Part shown: in pieces, positions 33,168 through 44,639 of the stretch
Layout: every line of letters starts with the position of its first letter
Position numbering within the stretch: position 1 is the stretch's first letter
Source: Pyrenophora tritici-repentis
Taxonomy: Eukaryota; Ascomycota; Dothideomycetes; Pleosporales; Pleosporaceae
NCBI RefSeq assembly: GCF_003171515.1
Contig: NC_089390.1
Span: 5,146,001 to 5,210,000, forward strand
Reading direction: 5' to 3'
DNA length: 64,000 bases
The notes under the pieces: generated by a model
The model's input: the letters and a program-made list of their open reading frames with translations, nothing else
Told to the model about the DNA's origin: nothing
The model's database searches: none
Program-made: the position numbers and the translations under genes

Positions 33168-34150
33168 GGTGGGGCTGTGTATATGAATGAGGATGGAAGG
33201 CTGGGCTGGGTGGATAATGTGTTTTTGCATTTGCATTTGTTTTAGCGTTTTTTTGGTACTCCTTCCGAGGATTGTTGTGTGTGTGTGTTGTAAACGCCGC
33301 CGGCTGGCAGGTTGATGATAACGGATTTCCTTTTTTTCTCTCTATTATTATGCTTCGAGTTTATAGTTTAGCTCTTCTCTCTCTCATGTTGAGATTGTAT
33401 CTTTAGCTACCCTGCGTCCTGCCTATACTGGGCGGACGAATGGGTTTTCAGTATATACCTTTTTTGTGGTTTATGGATGTTTTCATGTGCGTTTTAATGG
33501 AATGGAATGAAATGATGGTTTAGTGAAGATTGTCGGATATTACACGTGACAACCCCTAGCACAGCAGCACACTACAATTCTCACGTCAACGAAGCCGATA
33601 GTGTACAACCAAACACTTGCATTACAAATTTATTTTTCTTCCTTACGAGCGCGCCAAGATACTAATTGGCCAATCTAGGTGTAGTCTGAGTCCCTTCAAT
33701 ATTCCCGTATCAAATCCATCTCCCCTCGATCCCTTCGTTCCCTCAAGATAGAGAGAAACTGGTTAACTACAAGGTTCTTCTCCAACGAACGCGCACACAC
33801 AGCACAAGTCTAACCACGCCATCTCCCCCCCACAAAACAGTTTGAGCTACTACACATACGAACAAGAAGAAGAGTGAAGAGTAGAAAGAGGGGGTAAAGT
33901 GATGGTATATATCCCACGTCCCTTGACCAACACAACCAACCATGATCGATTCCAAACGAGGCGTTGGCTATGTAGAAGTAAGTAAGTGTCAGCCTCCACA
34001 TCTCGCTCCTCTTCTTTACAGAAAACAACTTATTCTCCAAAATGTATCTTAAACCCCCCCTAAAAGTCACAAAAGCCGAAGCCGCTAAATGCCAACACAA
34101 CATCTTCCGGAACACAAACAGAGAGACAAGAGCGAACAAAGATAGATTCT

Positions 34151-34174
34151 GATGATGATGATGATGATGATGAC
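34151..34174. repeat. (GAT)n trinucleotide microsatellite
   Basis: Eight successive gat units lie in the 3' flank of the kinase gene. No coding role is seen. Confidence 0.85.
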
Positions 34175-34355
34175 GAGATTTTAGCCATGCCTGCGTACCT
34201 GTAGATAGATAGAGATGGAATAAAATGCACACAAAAGAGATGAATAAGCTATGATATGATGGATCCGATCTGATGGTAGTATGGCCAAACCTCAAGCCTC
34301 GAAAGAAGAAGAAGAAGACAAAGGGAACAAACCTCAACATAGGAGGAAGAAAAAG

Positions 34356-34400
34356 AAGTAGAAGTAGTAGAAGAAGAAGAGAGAGAGAGAGAGAAAGAGA
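34356..34400. repeat. (GAA/GTA)n and (GA)n microsatellite tract
   Basis: A purine tract runs from repeated gaa/gta triplets into about eight ga dinucleotides. Together with the neighbouring tract at 34151 it suggests slippage-prone 3' sequence. Confidence 0.8.
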
Positions 34401-34738
34401 CGCCAGGAACGCCGTACGCTGGTTATGAGTAGTAGTTCTGATAGATGGATGGAAGTGTCTGCACCACGATAGGAGCGCAAAATGCCCCCAAGAAAGCAAG
34501 AAGAAGTTTTTACCAAATCGTAGTAATACGAGTACATATTGAGGTTTGGTGAGGAGAAAGGTTTTTGTACGGTCGTTTGTGTGAGAGTGTGTGTTGGTTT
34601 GGTATTTGCGAGTAAAACAAATAAACAAAAAAAAGAACACCCGGAGGCGGGATATCATCTGCTTTGCCAGCAAACCCTCATATTTTCTCCGAGCCAGTTA
34701 TCTTTTTTTGTCTGTGTGTTTGTGTACACTTCCGCTGC

Positions 34739-37504
34739 TCAAAAATTGGCCAAGCCGTTCTTGGAATGACGTTTACTAAAGCGCTTCCTACCCTTTATCG
34801 AGTCAGTATCGCCTTGATCTTTGCGAAGGTGGCCATGGCGCGAGGCGGGGATGTTCACGCCCTCCAGGGCCGAGTCTCCTCCCAACGTACTGGTCGGAGT
34901 GGTGTGATTTGAGACGAGCTCGTTTAAGCCTGCATCGGCAGAGTATGAATTCGTCATTGTTTGTGCGAATGCGTAGTCTCGGGCTTGTTCGATGCTGTCA
35001 AGCCACTCTTGGCTGGAGTACTTGCTGCCATCGGGATCGCTGGTGGTGTTTTTGGGGTCTTCGAAAACATACTGCTTGTCTCGCTGGGGGATATTAGTGT
35101 TGTACTTCACAGGAATACGGGGCGGACATACTGTTTCTACGAGCCAAGCAGTCAGACCCTTTGAATCTTGAAATGATCTCCATGAGCAACCTGCTGAGAG
35201 CAAAGAGACCTCCTCCTTTAGCTTTTTGTCATTTGTGCCTGCTGCGCACATCAGTACGCGTGCATTGGAAGTTATCATAACGAGCCGTTGCCGCTTCTTG
35301 ACGGCGTTCCCGCCAAAGAACCGCGAGAACTTCTTAGGTTGTTCTGCGGGCTCTTCCTTGCCGCCCACAGGATGACCAGGGGGATGCTGAGTGACAAACA
35401 TATTCCCAAGCTTCAATATTCGTTCGTCTCGCTTTGTAAGGACGGGAGACCAGTCAATGTCGAGCTGGGAGGGCGGTGGTAATTCGGTAATGATCCGTGG
35501 CTTCGGTCGTGCTTGGGGTTGTGTGCTAGCTGGTGCTGCCGGTGTCGAGGGTCCTAGATGCATGTTAGACATCTTATCTCTCCAAGAACGACGGTATGGA
35601 TTACCATTGAGCTTGATGGGCTCCTGGGCGGGCGGACTGTAGGACTTCAAGCGCGGCGCCTTTTGTTTCCACAGCCCCTTGCCCCACTGGATTCCATCGA
35701 AAAATGCATGATTCTTAATGTGTTCCATAGGTAACCGCGTCACGGGATCTAACACCAATAGCCGTTCGACCAAGTCTCTTGCGAGTGGAGGGAATCCATC
35801 TGGAAATGTGTACTCCAGACCAACAATCTTCTGGAACGTCATGTACTCGTTGGCAGCTTTGAATGGCGGTCGTCCGGCAAGCAATTGGTAAATGATGCAG
35901 CCAAAAGCCCATAGGTCGCTCGCTTTGCAAGCGTTCTTGTCCGTTAGGAGTTCCGGGGAAACGTATTCGGCCGTGCCGACAAAGGATTGTGCCCGATCTG
36001 ACTCTACGCCTTCGAGAGGGTCACCGGAGCCAGCACCATTCGATCTCTTCTGGTCCAGTATTTTTGCTGTGCCGAAATCTGTAATCTTCACATGCATTGC
36101 ATCGTCGAGCAACACATTCTCAGGTTTCAAGTCTCGATGTATGACGCCTTTGAGGTGCATGTAATCTATGGCGTCAAGTATCTGTGCGCCGTAGAAGCGT
36201 GTGCATTCAACGTCAAAGGTGCCCATCTTCTTGAGGAAGCCCAGCAATTCTCCGCCGGCTGCCAGGTCGAGGACAAAGTATAACGAGCGCTCGTCTTGGA
36301 AGGTGTAGTAGAGTCGGACGATACCGGGATGCTCCGTCAGTCGGTTTAGGGTGTCTTTTTCGATATTTACGTATTTGACCTTTTTCTCCTTGATAATGTG
36401 ACGTTTGTCAAGCACCTTGATTGCGTATTCGCGTAACGTCTGACGGTCCGTGGCGGCCAGTACTGTACTGTAGGAGCCTTCTCCAAGTGTCCTACCAAAG
36501 TTGAAGTCCTTGACGCCCTTTTTCACCACGCGTGTTATCGGCCGTCCGTTCTGATCGAGATCTTGTCTGGTGCTCACGGCTGCCCCCCGCTCCTTCCACT
36601 CCTCACTGCTGGACAATGGCCCGCCCTCGATACTATACGGTGAGCTTGATAAGTGAGATACGCCTGGCACCGAGCCGTCCATGGGAATCCGTCGCGAGCT
36701 TCTCCGAGGTGGTAGTGGGCCGTTGATACCCTGTATCTGGGCGGACTGGCGATATGGGTCTCTCCGGCTGAGCTCCCGCGTCGGCATGGCACCCGGGGCG
36801 ACGCGTGAGCTCGCAGTGCGGCGTATATCACCCGTCATGGCCTCGTCGTTGTAGCGGTAGGTGCCCGGGGCGGTGGTGGACGACGTCGACAGGTTGGGGT
36901 GCTGGTACATGCTCTGGGACATGGGCCGCTCGCGAATGGGCTGCGACGTGGGCGCTTGACTCCGCTGCTGCTGGAGCAGAGGGCCTTGTGCATAGGGCGG
37001 ATAGCCGGCCTGGTGCTGGGCCTGGTGTGCTAGAGGCATTGACTGGCGGTGGGAGAGGCGCGGCGAATGGGACGAGGCCGATGCAGTGTCGGCCAAGGGG
37101 GAGGGATAGGCGGCTGGGGAGCCTGAGGGGGAGCCGGCGTAGGCATTGCTGGCATTGACTTGCAGCGACGAGGCCTGGGCTGACGGCTCCTCTTCAATGT
37201 AGGAATGGCCATGTGCGTGCGGATGCGTGTGTGGGAGTGAGTATGAGGGGTCCTGGCTTTGGCTTTGGCTTTGGCTCTGGCTTTGGCTCTGGCTCTGGCC
37301 TTGGATATGCGCATGCGGCGTCTCGGTCACGGCACTCGACGACGAGGCGCGCGACGGTGATGGCGGTGATGGCTGGCCGGCGGGCGTCTGACTTTCGTGG
37401 GTTTGCTGGGGCGGCGGCGGCGAAGGGGCGTCGTCGTCCTCGTCTGGGTTCGCGATGCGCAGTCCGCCGAGCGTCTGCGACAGGCTCAGGTCGCCATTCA
37501 TCAT
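34739..37504 (-). CDS. PDK1-type serine/threonine kinase (Pkh1/Pkh2 homologue)
   Basis: A single exon encodes 921 aa from the ATG at 37504; a GTG at 37513 also lies in frame but ATG is preferred. The first 330 residues are disordered, with Ser-Gln repeats and Pro/His-rich segments. The kinase domain spans about 335-610: GEGSYSTV (glycine loop), AIKVLDKRHI (lysine), HRDLKPENVLL, DFGTAK, and the activation segment SFVGTAEYVSPELL with the SPE variant typical of PDK1. Near residues 725-870 a PH-like domain follows (ERILKLGNMFVTQHPPGH, RQRLVMITSNARVLMC, QEWLDSIEQARDYAF). PDK1/Pkh kinases phosphorylate activation loops of AGC kinases such as Ypk and Pkc1 and control cell-wall integrity, endocytosis and sphingolipid signalling. 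The C-terminus ends with a basic patch (GRKRFSKRHSKNG). Confidence 0.93.
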   Translation of the reverse strand: MMNGDLSLSQTLGGLRIANPDEDDDAPSPPPPQQTHESQTPAGQPSPPSPSRASSSSAVTETPHAHIQGQSQSQSQSQSQSQSQDPSYSLPHTHPHAHGHSYIEEEPSAQASSLQVNASNAYAGSPSGSPAAYPSPLADTASASSHSPRLSHRQSMPLAHQAQHQAGYPPYAQGPLLQQQRSQAPTSQPIRERPMSQSMYQHPNLSTSSTTAPGTYRYNDEAMTGDIRRTASSRVAPGAMPTRELSRRDPYRQSAQIQGINGPLPPRRSSRRIPMDGSVPGVSHLSSSPYSIEGGPLSSSEEWKERGAAVSTRQDLDQNGRPITRVVKKGVKDFNFGRTLGEGSYSTVLAATDRQTLREYAIKVLDKRHIIKEKKVKYVNIEKDTLNRLTEHPGIVRLYYTFQDERSLYFVLDLAAGGELLGFLKKMGTFDVECTRFYGAQILDAIDYMHLKGVIHRDLKPENVLLDDAMHVKITDFGTAKILDQKRSNGAGSGDPLEGVESDRAQSFVGTAEYVSPELLTDKNACKASDLWAFGCIIYQLLAGRPPFKAANEYMTFQKIVGLEYTFPDGFPPLARDLVERLLVLDPVTRLPMEHIKNHAFFDGIQWGKGLWKQKAPRLKSYSPPAQEPIKLNGNPYRRSWRDKMSNMHLGPSTPAAPASTQPQARPKPRIITELPPPSQLDIDWSPVLTKRDERILKLGNMFVTQHPPGHPVGGKEEPAEQPKKFSRFFGGNAVKKRQRLVMITSNARVLMCAAGTNDKKLKEEVSLLSAGCSWRSFQDSKGLTAWLVETVCPPRIPVKYNTNIPQRDKQYVFEDPKNTTSDPDGSKYSSQEWLDSIEQARDYAFAQTMTNSYSADAGLNELVSNHTTPTSTLGGDSALEGVNIPASRHGHLRKDQGDTDSIKGRKRFSKRHSKNGLANF
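37252..37300 (-). repeat. 6-bp coding repeat (Ser-Gln run in the kinase N-terminus)
   Basis: Seven to eight copies of ggcttt/ggctct on the + strand encode an alternating SQSQSQ run on the minus strand, about residues 70-87 of the kinase. SQ pairs are possible sites for PIKK-type kinases, but the run may be simple slippage. Confidence 0.85.
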
Positions 37505-38327
37505 GGCAGCCACTGGGCAGCACTGGCGGTAAACGAGCGAAAGGTTGCAGGTAGCGAAGGGACCACCCGCGGCGCGTCAAAGTAGCCTCGATTAGCGTGC
37601 GGGATACGAACGTGCAACGGAGGCATGGCAGGGGCCCAGAGGCCAGGAAATGGGGGGGACAGGTTCTATCGCCTGGAGTTGAGGTTATGGGGCGCCCGTG
37701 ACGCTGGAGCCGCCGCTGCTGGCTGATGCCATGTCTCGGCAAATGGCTGACGAAACCGACTTCACGCCCTCACCACAGGCACAATTCACCCCCAAAGCCC
37801 CACCACCACCGCCGCCTGAGGCTGCCATTGCCCAAACACGCAAATAGAAATAGTACGCACGCGTCGACGCTTCACCAGCTTGCGTATCACGCCGTCTGCA
37901 TGCGTTTCCTTCTGCCTTGACATGCCGCCCGCGCCGTGTCACCCCAATCCATACTTCATCCCTGCCCCCTCACCAAACCAAGCAGCATCATCACACGCAG
38001 GTTCCCCTCCGAGTGGCTTGACCATTCCGACCATGTGCATTTCCCGTTCTACCGCGGCAACTGCTGCCATCTCTGTAAGAAGGCTGAGTGATAACATCAT
38101 CTTCCGGCAAGGACAGCCTCGCGCGTCGTCGCTGGTACAATGCACGACAGTGAAGCTTCCCCAGGGAAACTGCAACAAGTAGGCACTCAATCACCAGGTA
38201 GGCTTGCATCACCAAACATGTCGTGTCCTTTCTCCCATCCTGCTACACTCCTCCACTTGGATTCCATTATATCGCTTTCCACGCCGTCCAGGGCGACCGC
38301 CGCTCGTTTGCTCCCATTTGGTACAGC
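37505..38327. promoter_or_regulatory. Divergent promoter region, PDK1 kinase / disordered protein
   Basis: These 823 bp separate two divergent starts. Open frames on both strands are GC-rich shadows without features. The part next to the kinase probably holds a long 5' UTR. No defined element was recognised. Confidence 0.45.
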
Positions 38328-40998
38328 ATGTTACGCCTACGCCCGTCAGAACTTACCCTGACGCCCGACGATGTCGAAGAGACATTCCGTCGCATAGCAC
38401 TCAGGCAGGCAACAAGACCTCAGTCAACTCTGCCACGCCGCCCTCTAGGACAACCCGGACGGCCCATCCTTCGACGTGGTCCACAGAGAGCAACTCGGGA
38501 TGCCCTCACTGCCCTGGGCAAGATTCCCTTCTTGCAACCACAGCAAGCACTTGTCACATCTGTTGATGAGGACGGCGAGAATACATCTGCATGTGAAGAT
38601 ATATCATCATCAATAGACCCAGACAGTAGCAACAGCCATCATGCAGACCCTACTACGCCTCATCAGGAAAGACAAGATGGCCCAGTACCCGTTCCGGCCT
38701 CGTCTGCCTCACATACTGTGCAACTTCCAATGCGAGCTCGCCCAGAATCAGCGGCACAGTCCCCGGTCAACGACACACCCTCCAATGTCCCTCGTACGCC
38801 TCAAAGGCAGATATTGACAAGTCCAACGTCTGGCTCCAATGACACGAGTGGCGACTATGCACTATCTGCTGCTGATAGTACACCTGGACTACGAGGTGGT
38901 GGGTCGGTAAGTCGAGACTGCTCATGACATACCAGTCTTCTCAGATGCAAAGCTCAATTCACGTACACAGGGTAAACCTTCGGGCGATCCTAGCAAATCA
39001 CCAGGCGATCCTCGCGGAATACGTCACTTACAAGGTTATGTCCGATCAACCCCAACAGGCGATGTGTATGATTTCCACGCGTCCTGGGAAAGCGAGCCGC
39101 GGCGGCGTAGTGCCCGTGAAGTGCCTGCAATAAGAAGCCGATCTGCAGGTCATTTGGAAAACACCTACAGCATGCAGCCACCAAGTATAAACCCATATTT
39201 GAACTCTTTCTGGCCTGGGGATTACATGGCTTTTTTTGAATCCGACCCATCCCGGACGTCAGGGCCCGCAAGTCACAGTCCTTTCGGCAACGTCTTCAAC
39301 ACGCAGCCCCCGCAACCAACTATGGCTCCAGGTCCCAACCCGTTTGGGCCTGAGGCCTACATGGGTTCTTTTGAACTCGACCCATCCCGGACGTCAGGGC
39401 CCACAACTCACAGTCCTTTCGAGAACGTCTTCAGCACGCAGCCCCCGCAACCATCTGACTCGCGATCCCCCAATACTCAACAGGCCTCTGTGAGCTCATC
39501 ACATCCACCCCGGACACGGCAGACAGCAAGGCACTTGGGTAGCGAGACTTCTGTTACCAGTGCTGCATATTCTTATTATGGCTCCCTTCCTCCCGAATCG
39601 AGATATACCAGCTCTGAGAATTCTGTGTCATATATCAGTCCTTATTCTCATGTTGATGGAACTGCAGTCGCGAATACAAGCATTCAACCATCATTCCCTA
39701 TACGTCCTATCAGGCAAACAGATACGCCCGCTCCATGGACATCGGGTCCGATCGCTACAGGCCCTTCCCCATTCTCCTTTCCGTACTTGGCTCATGGGCC
39801 TTCTCCATTGCCGGCGTCACCATACACACGTACTCAGCAAAATCATATGGATCCTTCACCAGGTCATACCCTTGCGAGGAACCCTCAGAGGGGCTTTTTG
39901 GATGCAGCTACTGCAGCATCTCGAAACCTTCCGTCGCCTTTGGATCCAATGGCAGACCAGTATCAGCGTCGGATGCACGCCACAACAAACCGACGAACCG
40001 AAGACGCTCGTGCCATTACTCCCTTTTCTCGACCTCAAAGCTCGCAGACACGTCGGTCCAGTCAGGTTCGAAATCCTTCCCAGAATTCCCATATGCAGCC
40101 CCAGGCTAGGAATCCAGTCTTTAATCAGCCTCAGCACAATATGGCAGGATATGAGATAAACCCACTTGCTGCAACAAGAACTACAATTTCACCGTACACA
40201 ATGCCGTCGCATGGTTCAGCCATGCCTCCACCGAGGTCTGCACATGTTTCAAGTGAGAATGCTCCAGCTCATCAAAGTCGTGCTCCTCGTACCAATACAG
40301 TACAGGAACACAGGGCAGCATATGAGCGACTACAGGCGGCAAACCGAACTACGCCTACCGACGCTGCAAGAAGTACTGGCATTATGCCGTTTCGACATAG
40401 TATGCCTCAGGCATCTGTTTCTGAGGATCGATCCAATCGGAATCGGAATCGTAGCAATGCATTACAAAATCCCACGACTGTAGATCAACCACATCAGCGA
40501 ACAGAGGAACGCTCATACAGTCGTACTTCTACATACAGTCGTACCTCTACATACGGCTGGCGAAATCAATCACCAGAACAGGCCCAACCTGCGTTGTTTC
40601 CAAATGCAGGTGACTTTACACCGTACTTTTCAAACCTCCAGTCCCACCGACCTCATGGCAGCGAACCGCCACCGCGTCCACCTACACGTGCTTATCGCCC
40701 GGGACCCGGCGCTACCCACCTACAACCAACGCGCGATGGCCCTCTGACAGCCCTGGCTCCTGATCAAGGCACTGGGACGACTAGTCGTCGCACACGCTCA
40801 CCAATTTTTCGTGGCACAACGACAGCACGCACGCATAGGCGCATACCCCCCGAGCAGCGCGATCAGGAGAATGACGGGGACAGAGCGATGATGAGACGGG
40901 AAGAGGGAAACATCAATGCAAGACACACAGACGATGAGCAGCAGATGAATGAGACGCCACCGAGGACCGGGCCCGTTGAGCGGCGGTTGCATGAGTAG
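38328..40998 (+). CDS. Disordered Ser/Pro/Gln/Arg-rich protein with internal duplication, function unknown
   Basis: The start is the ATG at 38328 (MLRLRPSELTLTPDDVEETF); upstream in-frame residues are not protein-like. Exons 38328..38906 and 38971..40998, joined over an intron with gtaagt donor and acacag acceptor, give 868 aa. The acceptor at 38970 is chosen because it keeps the downstream frame (GKPSGDPSKSPGDPRG); the nearer cag at 38944 would put the frame into an early stop. The N-terminal 40 residues look structured; the rest is low complexity and contains a direct repeat of about 31 residues (SDPSRTSGP..HSPFGNVFNT and LDPSRTSGP..HSPFENVFST). A YSRTSTYSRTSTYG run lies near 40520. No domain is recognised. 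The C-terminus is basic, Arg-rich and then acidic. Confidence 0.65.
39226..39453 (+). repeat. 135-bp direct duplication inside the coding sequence
   Basis: Copies at 39226..39318 and 39361..39453 agree over most of 93 bp, including cccatcccggacgtcagggc, with a period of 135 bp. The reading frame is kept, so the duplication adds a second copy of a 31-residue motif. Confidence 0.85.
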
Positions 40999-41984
40999 GC
41001 AGTTTTTAGGCAGAGGGATATGAGGAATGAGGGTGAGTATTCTAGTATTAGCATCGTCAGCGTAAATAGGTTAATCGCCTCAACCACATAGATTAGGCGC
41101 ACGAATGCATACTTTTTCTTGTGGAAGTATTCCCTGCAGTTGTTCTGCAGGACTCATACGTTGTGGAATGCATTTCAGAAACCCATTGTATCCGCCAGCA
41201 TCATCAGCACCGTCAACGTTGCTCGAGCCCCCAAAACAGCCACAGCATGTCCGACATATGCGCAAAGACATAAACTCACGCCTCTAAAAAAATTCCCCGC
41301 TCTGATATGTGTTCTTCCTAGTCACTTTCAGCTTCTCAAAGTATAAAACCCACACTGTCCCTTCTCCAACTCACAACAACCATCATTCATCAACACCCTG
41401 CGTCCTAAAAATACGCCTTTCAACCGTATTATGTCTGTGTGCCTGCTTGTGTCCTTTCCAAAATTGACAGACAACAGAAAAATGTCTTTCCGCTTTTGTT
41501 TGGGATTTCAAAGACAAGGAAAACGCTGATCATGTGTCTGTGGCGCTGTTGCCTGCGGGTATGTGTGCGGTCACCTGGCTGTCTCTATTCGGCCTAGCAT
41601 ATAGGCTAGTGATGAATATATAAACGTCGCTTGGGTGCTGGGAGCTTTCTCTCTTCTTTATCACTATTTTCTACGTTTCTAAAATTTGGGGTTTACTAAA
41701 ACACATACATTCATTGGATGAGGGGGTGGAGTGGAGGGGAGGGGAGCAGTGTTCCAGTCTTCTACTTTCTACTTTCTGTCTTCTAAAATAGCTAGGAACA
41801 TTGGTCATGGACGCTGCCTGTGGACTAAAACCCTGCCCAAGTGAGATGGATGTTTCCTGTTTTTTTCTAAAAGTACCATGGGTACAAGGGCATGCGAGGT
41901 GGATTGTGAGGATACTACTTTATTTTCTAAAACATACGCAATCGGGTTTCATGGTGGAGTGTCTAAAAGAAGAACAAAATGAGG

Positions 41985-42800
41985 CAATGGAGTGTGTTCT
42001 GCTCTTTCTCTGAAAAATAACGAAGAACTGTATGGTGGGGTATAAAAATTATGACTGACCTCGCAGATGATTTTCTCCTCTTTCTCTAAAATGGCAGATT
42101 AAGGAGATCGATGAGGGTTGAAAATCAGCTCTTGACCTCCTTGATGGTGTCTTCTCCGCGCTTTTCTAAAAAAAAAAACCAACAGTCATACATGATGGTG
42201 TTTCCTCCTTTCTATAAAAAGAACGACACAAGAGCCCGATGAGGGGTTAAAAATCACTAATACTACATTTCGATGGTGTCTTCTCTTCTGCGCTTTTCTA
42301 AAAACTATCTTCCGGGACTATGATGGTGTTCCCTTTTTTCTCTAAAACTAGCAGAAAAATCACCCCATGAGGGCTTAAAACTACAGGTAAAGAGTTCATG
42401 GTGTCTTCTCCTCTCCGCCTTTCTAAAAACTACTCTCCGGAACTCTAATGGTGCTTCGCTGCTTTTCTGAAATATGATGCGTAAAGGCCTGATAAAGAAA
42501 ACAGAGATCTAGTTCCTTCATGGTGTCTTCTTCTCTGTGCTTTTCAAAAGTTTGCACGGTTGCCTTGCATGGTGTTCCTCTCTTTTCTCTAAACGAAGTA
42601 TTCAACTCGCGTATGGTGTTTCCTTCTTTCTCTGAAACTACACGGATCCCCACCCTATAACGGATTGAAATTACACAAGTTTGGATTTCATGGTTTCTTC
42701 TCCTCTGCGCTTTTATAAAATCACCTCATGCGCCCGAGATGGTGTTCCTCTGCTTTTCTGAAAATTGGATGATAATATGGGCGGCGGATAAAATACACTC
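41985..42800 (+). repeat. Tandem repeat family 1, period about 128 bp
   Basis: Each unit has three parts: gatgagggg-tt-aaaaatc; then atggtgtcttctcctctgcg and cttttctaaaaact; then atgatggtgttcctc and tttctctaaaac. The second part starts at 42143, 42272, 42397 and 42519 (steps 129, 125, 122) with a further, more distant copy at 42689. The first part recurs near 42110, 42238 and 42366. Copies are diverged but clearly in register. Confidence 0.85.
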
Positions 42801-43080
42801 GGTACCTACCCATGGTGTTTCCTCGGGAGATTCTGACACTACGGTATGAACTTCCTATTGTGTTCCTCCCCTTTTCTAAGCGATGACGTTGACTCTGAAT
42901 GGAAAGAAATTTCCTACGCAGCGTCTATATGGTGTTTCCTCCAAGTGTGCTGGGAGAAACAACATGGAGTTGACATATTGAGCGACCGGAGAATTGAAAA
43001 TACCGAAAATGCCGAGGATGTTCTTCCCGACTCTGGCTTTTCTAAACAAGCTGGGTCACTTTAAAACACGGATTCAGAGG

Positions 43081-43850
43081 ATGAATGTCGTTTTCTCCGC
43101 GCTTTCTTAAAAACTATTATTGGCATACGTTGGTTATGTTGAGTAACTTGAGAAATTGAAAATCGAAACGACGAACAGTTATGTTGTTCCTGTCTCTGAC
43201 TTTTCTGAAATACGCTAGGTTCGTCTGAATCACCAATATAAAAACTGGGTTGTTCTTTCCAAGTATTTTGAAAACTACATCTTTCGGTGTTATATTGAGT
43301 AACTCGAAAATCGAAAACCGCTAAGAATAGCGGTTATGTTGTTCCTATCTCTGGCCTTTCTAGAATACGCTCACTTGCTCCAAAATAAAAGTTTGGAGAA
43401 GTATGTCGTTCTCTCTGTGTGTTCCAGAATTCAGATCCCCGGATAGATGCCAAGGAACCGAAAAAACGTGAAATATAAAGTGGCCATGTTGTCCCCCTCT
43501 CTCCTCCTTTCCAAACATGCTGGAGTTCTTTAAAAAATCAAGAAGCAACAAGTTCATGTTGTTCTCTCCGAGGATTCTAAAATCTACGTTGTAGTAAACA
43601 TGCTGAGCAACGAAAAAAAGAAATGACCTTAAGGGAGAGATCATGTTGTTTCAGCCTCTCCTCTTTTCCAAAACATGCCGGATTCCTCCAAAATACGGCA
43701 TTGAAAAACTCTATGTCGTTCTTTCCGAGTATTTCAAAAATCAAGTTATGAAACTACGTGTTAAGCAACTAGAAAATTGGAAACTATAGCGGTATGGCTA
43801 CTACCCTCCTCCTATCTCTACTCTTTCTAAAATACGCTGGATGTCGGATC
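43081..43850 (+). repeat. Tandem repeat family 2, period about 154 bp
   Basis: The anchor atgttgttcc or its close variant starts at 43181, 43335, 43486, 43643 and 43794 (steps 154, 151, 157, 151). Each unit also contains an A-rich part (gagtaact-gaaaatcgaaa and variants) and a third part with gttctttccgagtatttt-aaaa. The pattern pyrimidine tract + aaaa is shared with family 1, so the two families may derive from one another. Confidence 0.85.
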
Positions 43851-44639
43851 ACAGATATCAACGATATCTCAGCCACGTGATCGGCCGCATTGATCTCGGT
43901 CACGCGAGCAGGCGCACTGACCGCGGCGTCCGAGCAGCGCTCAGACCAGACCTCCTATATCTAGCTCTTCCATAGTTCTCCTTCACAATCAATCAGAACC
44001 ATCACCGAACAGAATGCATTCCTAGTTATCGTTATTTCCTTTCAGCACTAGTACTACAGCCCTACCAACACTGGATCTCTTTAAAAATATGTAGTAGCTA
44101 TACATGTTGTCCCCTCCAGCAACCAGTTCCAACAAATCTATTAAAACTTTCAGGCTTACGTGTAATGTCTAGAACATTCCGACGACTTGAAAATTATCAG
44201 CTTATCTGCTTTGCTACCTATTCTCTTCTAGGCGCTGATGTAAGCAGACCTTGGGAGGGGGTAGTATAAAAACTTTGGTTTCTGCGGATACCTTCTTCCT
44301 TCTTACATTAAACTTGGAAACTTATTTCTAAAAGTTATAGAAGAATTTCATAATGATTTCCGCGACTTTTTTCTAAATCATCGACCGCTACGCGGTATGT
44401 TTCGGTGTTTGCACCAAAAACAATCTTCTGTTGTCCCAAATTTTTGTGTCTACCTCTACCTCAAAATATTACGGAAAACTCCTGGAAGTTTCTGCTTTTC
44501 ACTCACAATTCAAAAGGACTTGACGCATGTTTCATGGTGTGAGACCAGCGGCATCGCGGCCTATAAATTCCAACTCCGCTGTGGATCTACTCTTTACTTC
44601 TTTCTCTCTATTTCCCTCAATCTATTTACAAAAGATATT

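Larger units (their letters stand above)
33168..34738. other. Convergent 3' region with microsatellites
   Basis: These 1.57 kb between convergent genes are rich in T or A tracts. The 287-codon open frame on the minus strand at 33810..34673 is Leu/Phe/Ser-rich and arises from purine tracts; it is not treated as a gene. The part next to the kinase gene is probably its long 3' UTR. Confidence 0.55.

Noticed and set aside
33810..34673. 287-codon open frame on the minus strand
   Set aside because: Leu/Phe/Ser-rich translation of purine and microsatellite tracts in the 3' flank of the kinase gene; no domain, no conserved block.
37505..37513. Start of the PDK1 kinase at 37513
   Set aside because: The codon there is GTG; the first ATG in frame is at 37504.
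42423..42653. 76-codon minus frame inside family 1 repeats (EKRGT and EKQRST segments)
   Set aside because: The frame is open over only two units; neighbouring units have stops in the same frame, so the repeats are not coding.
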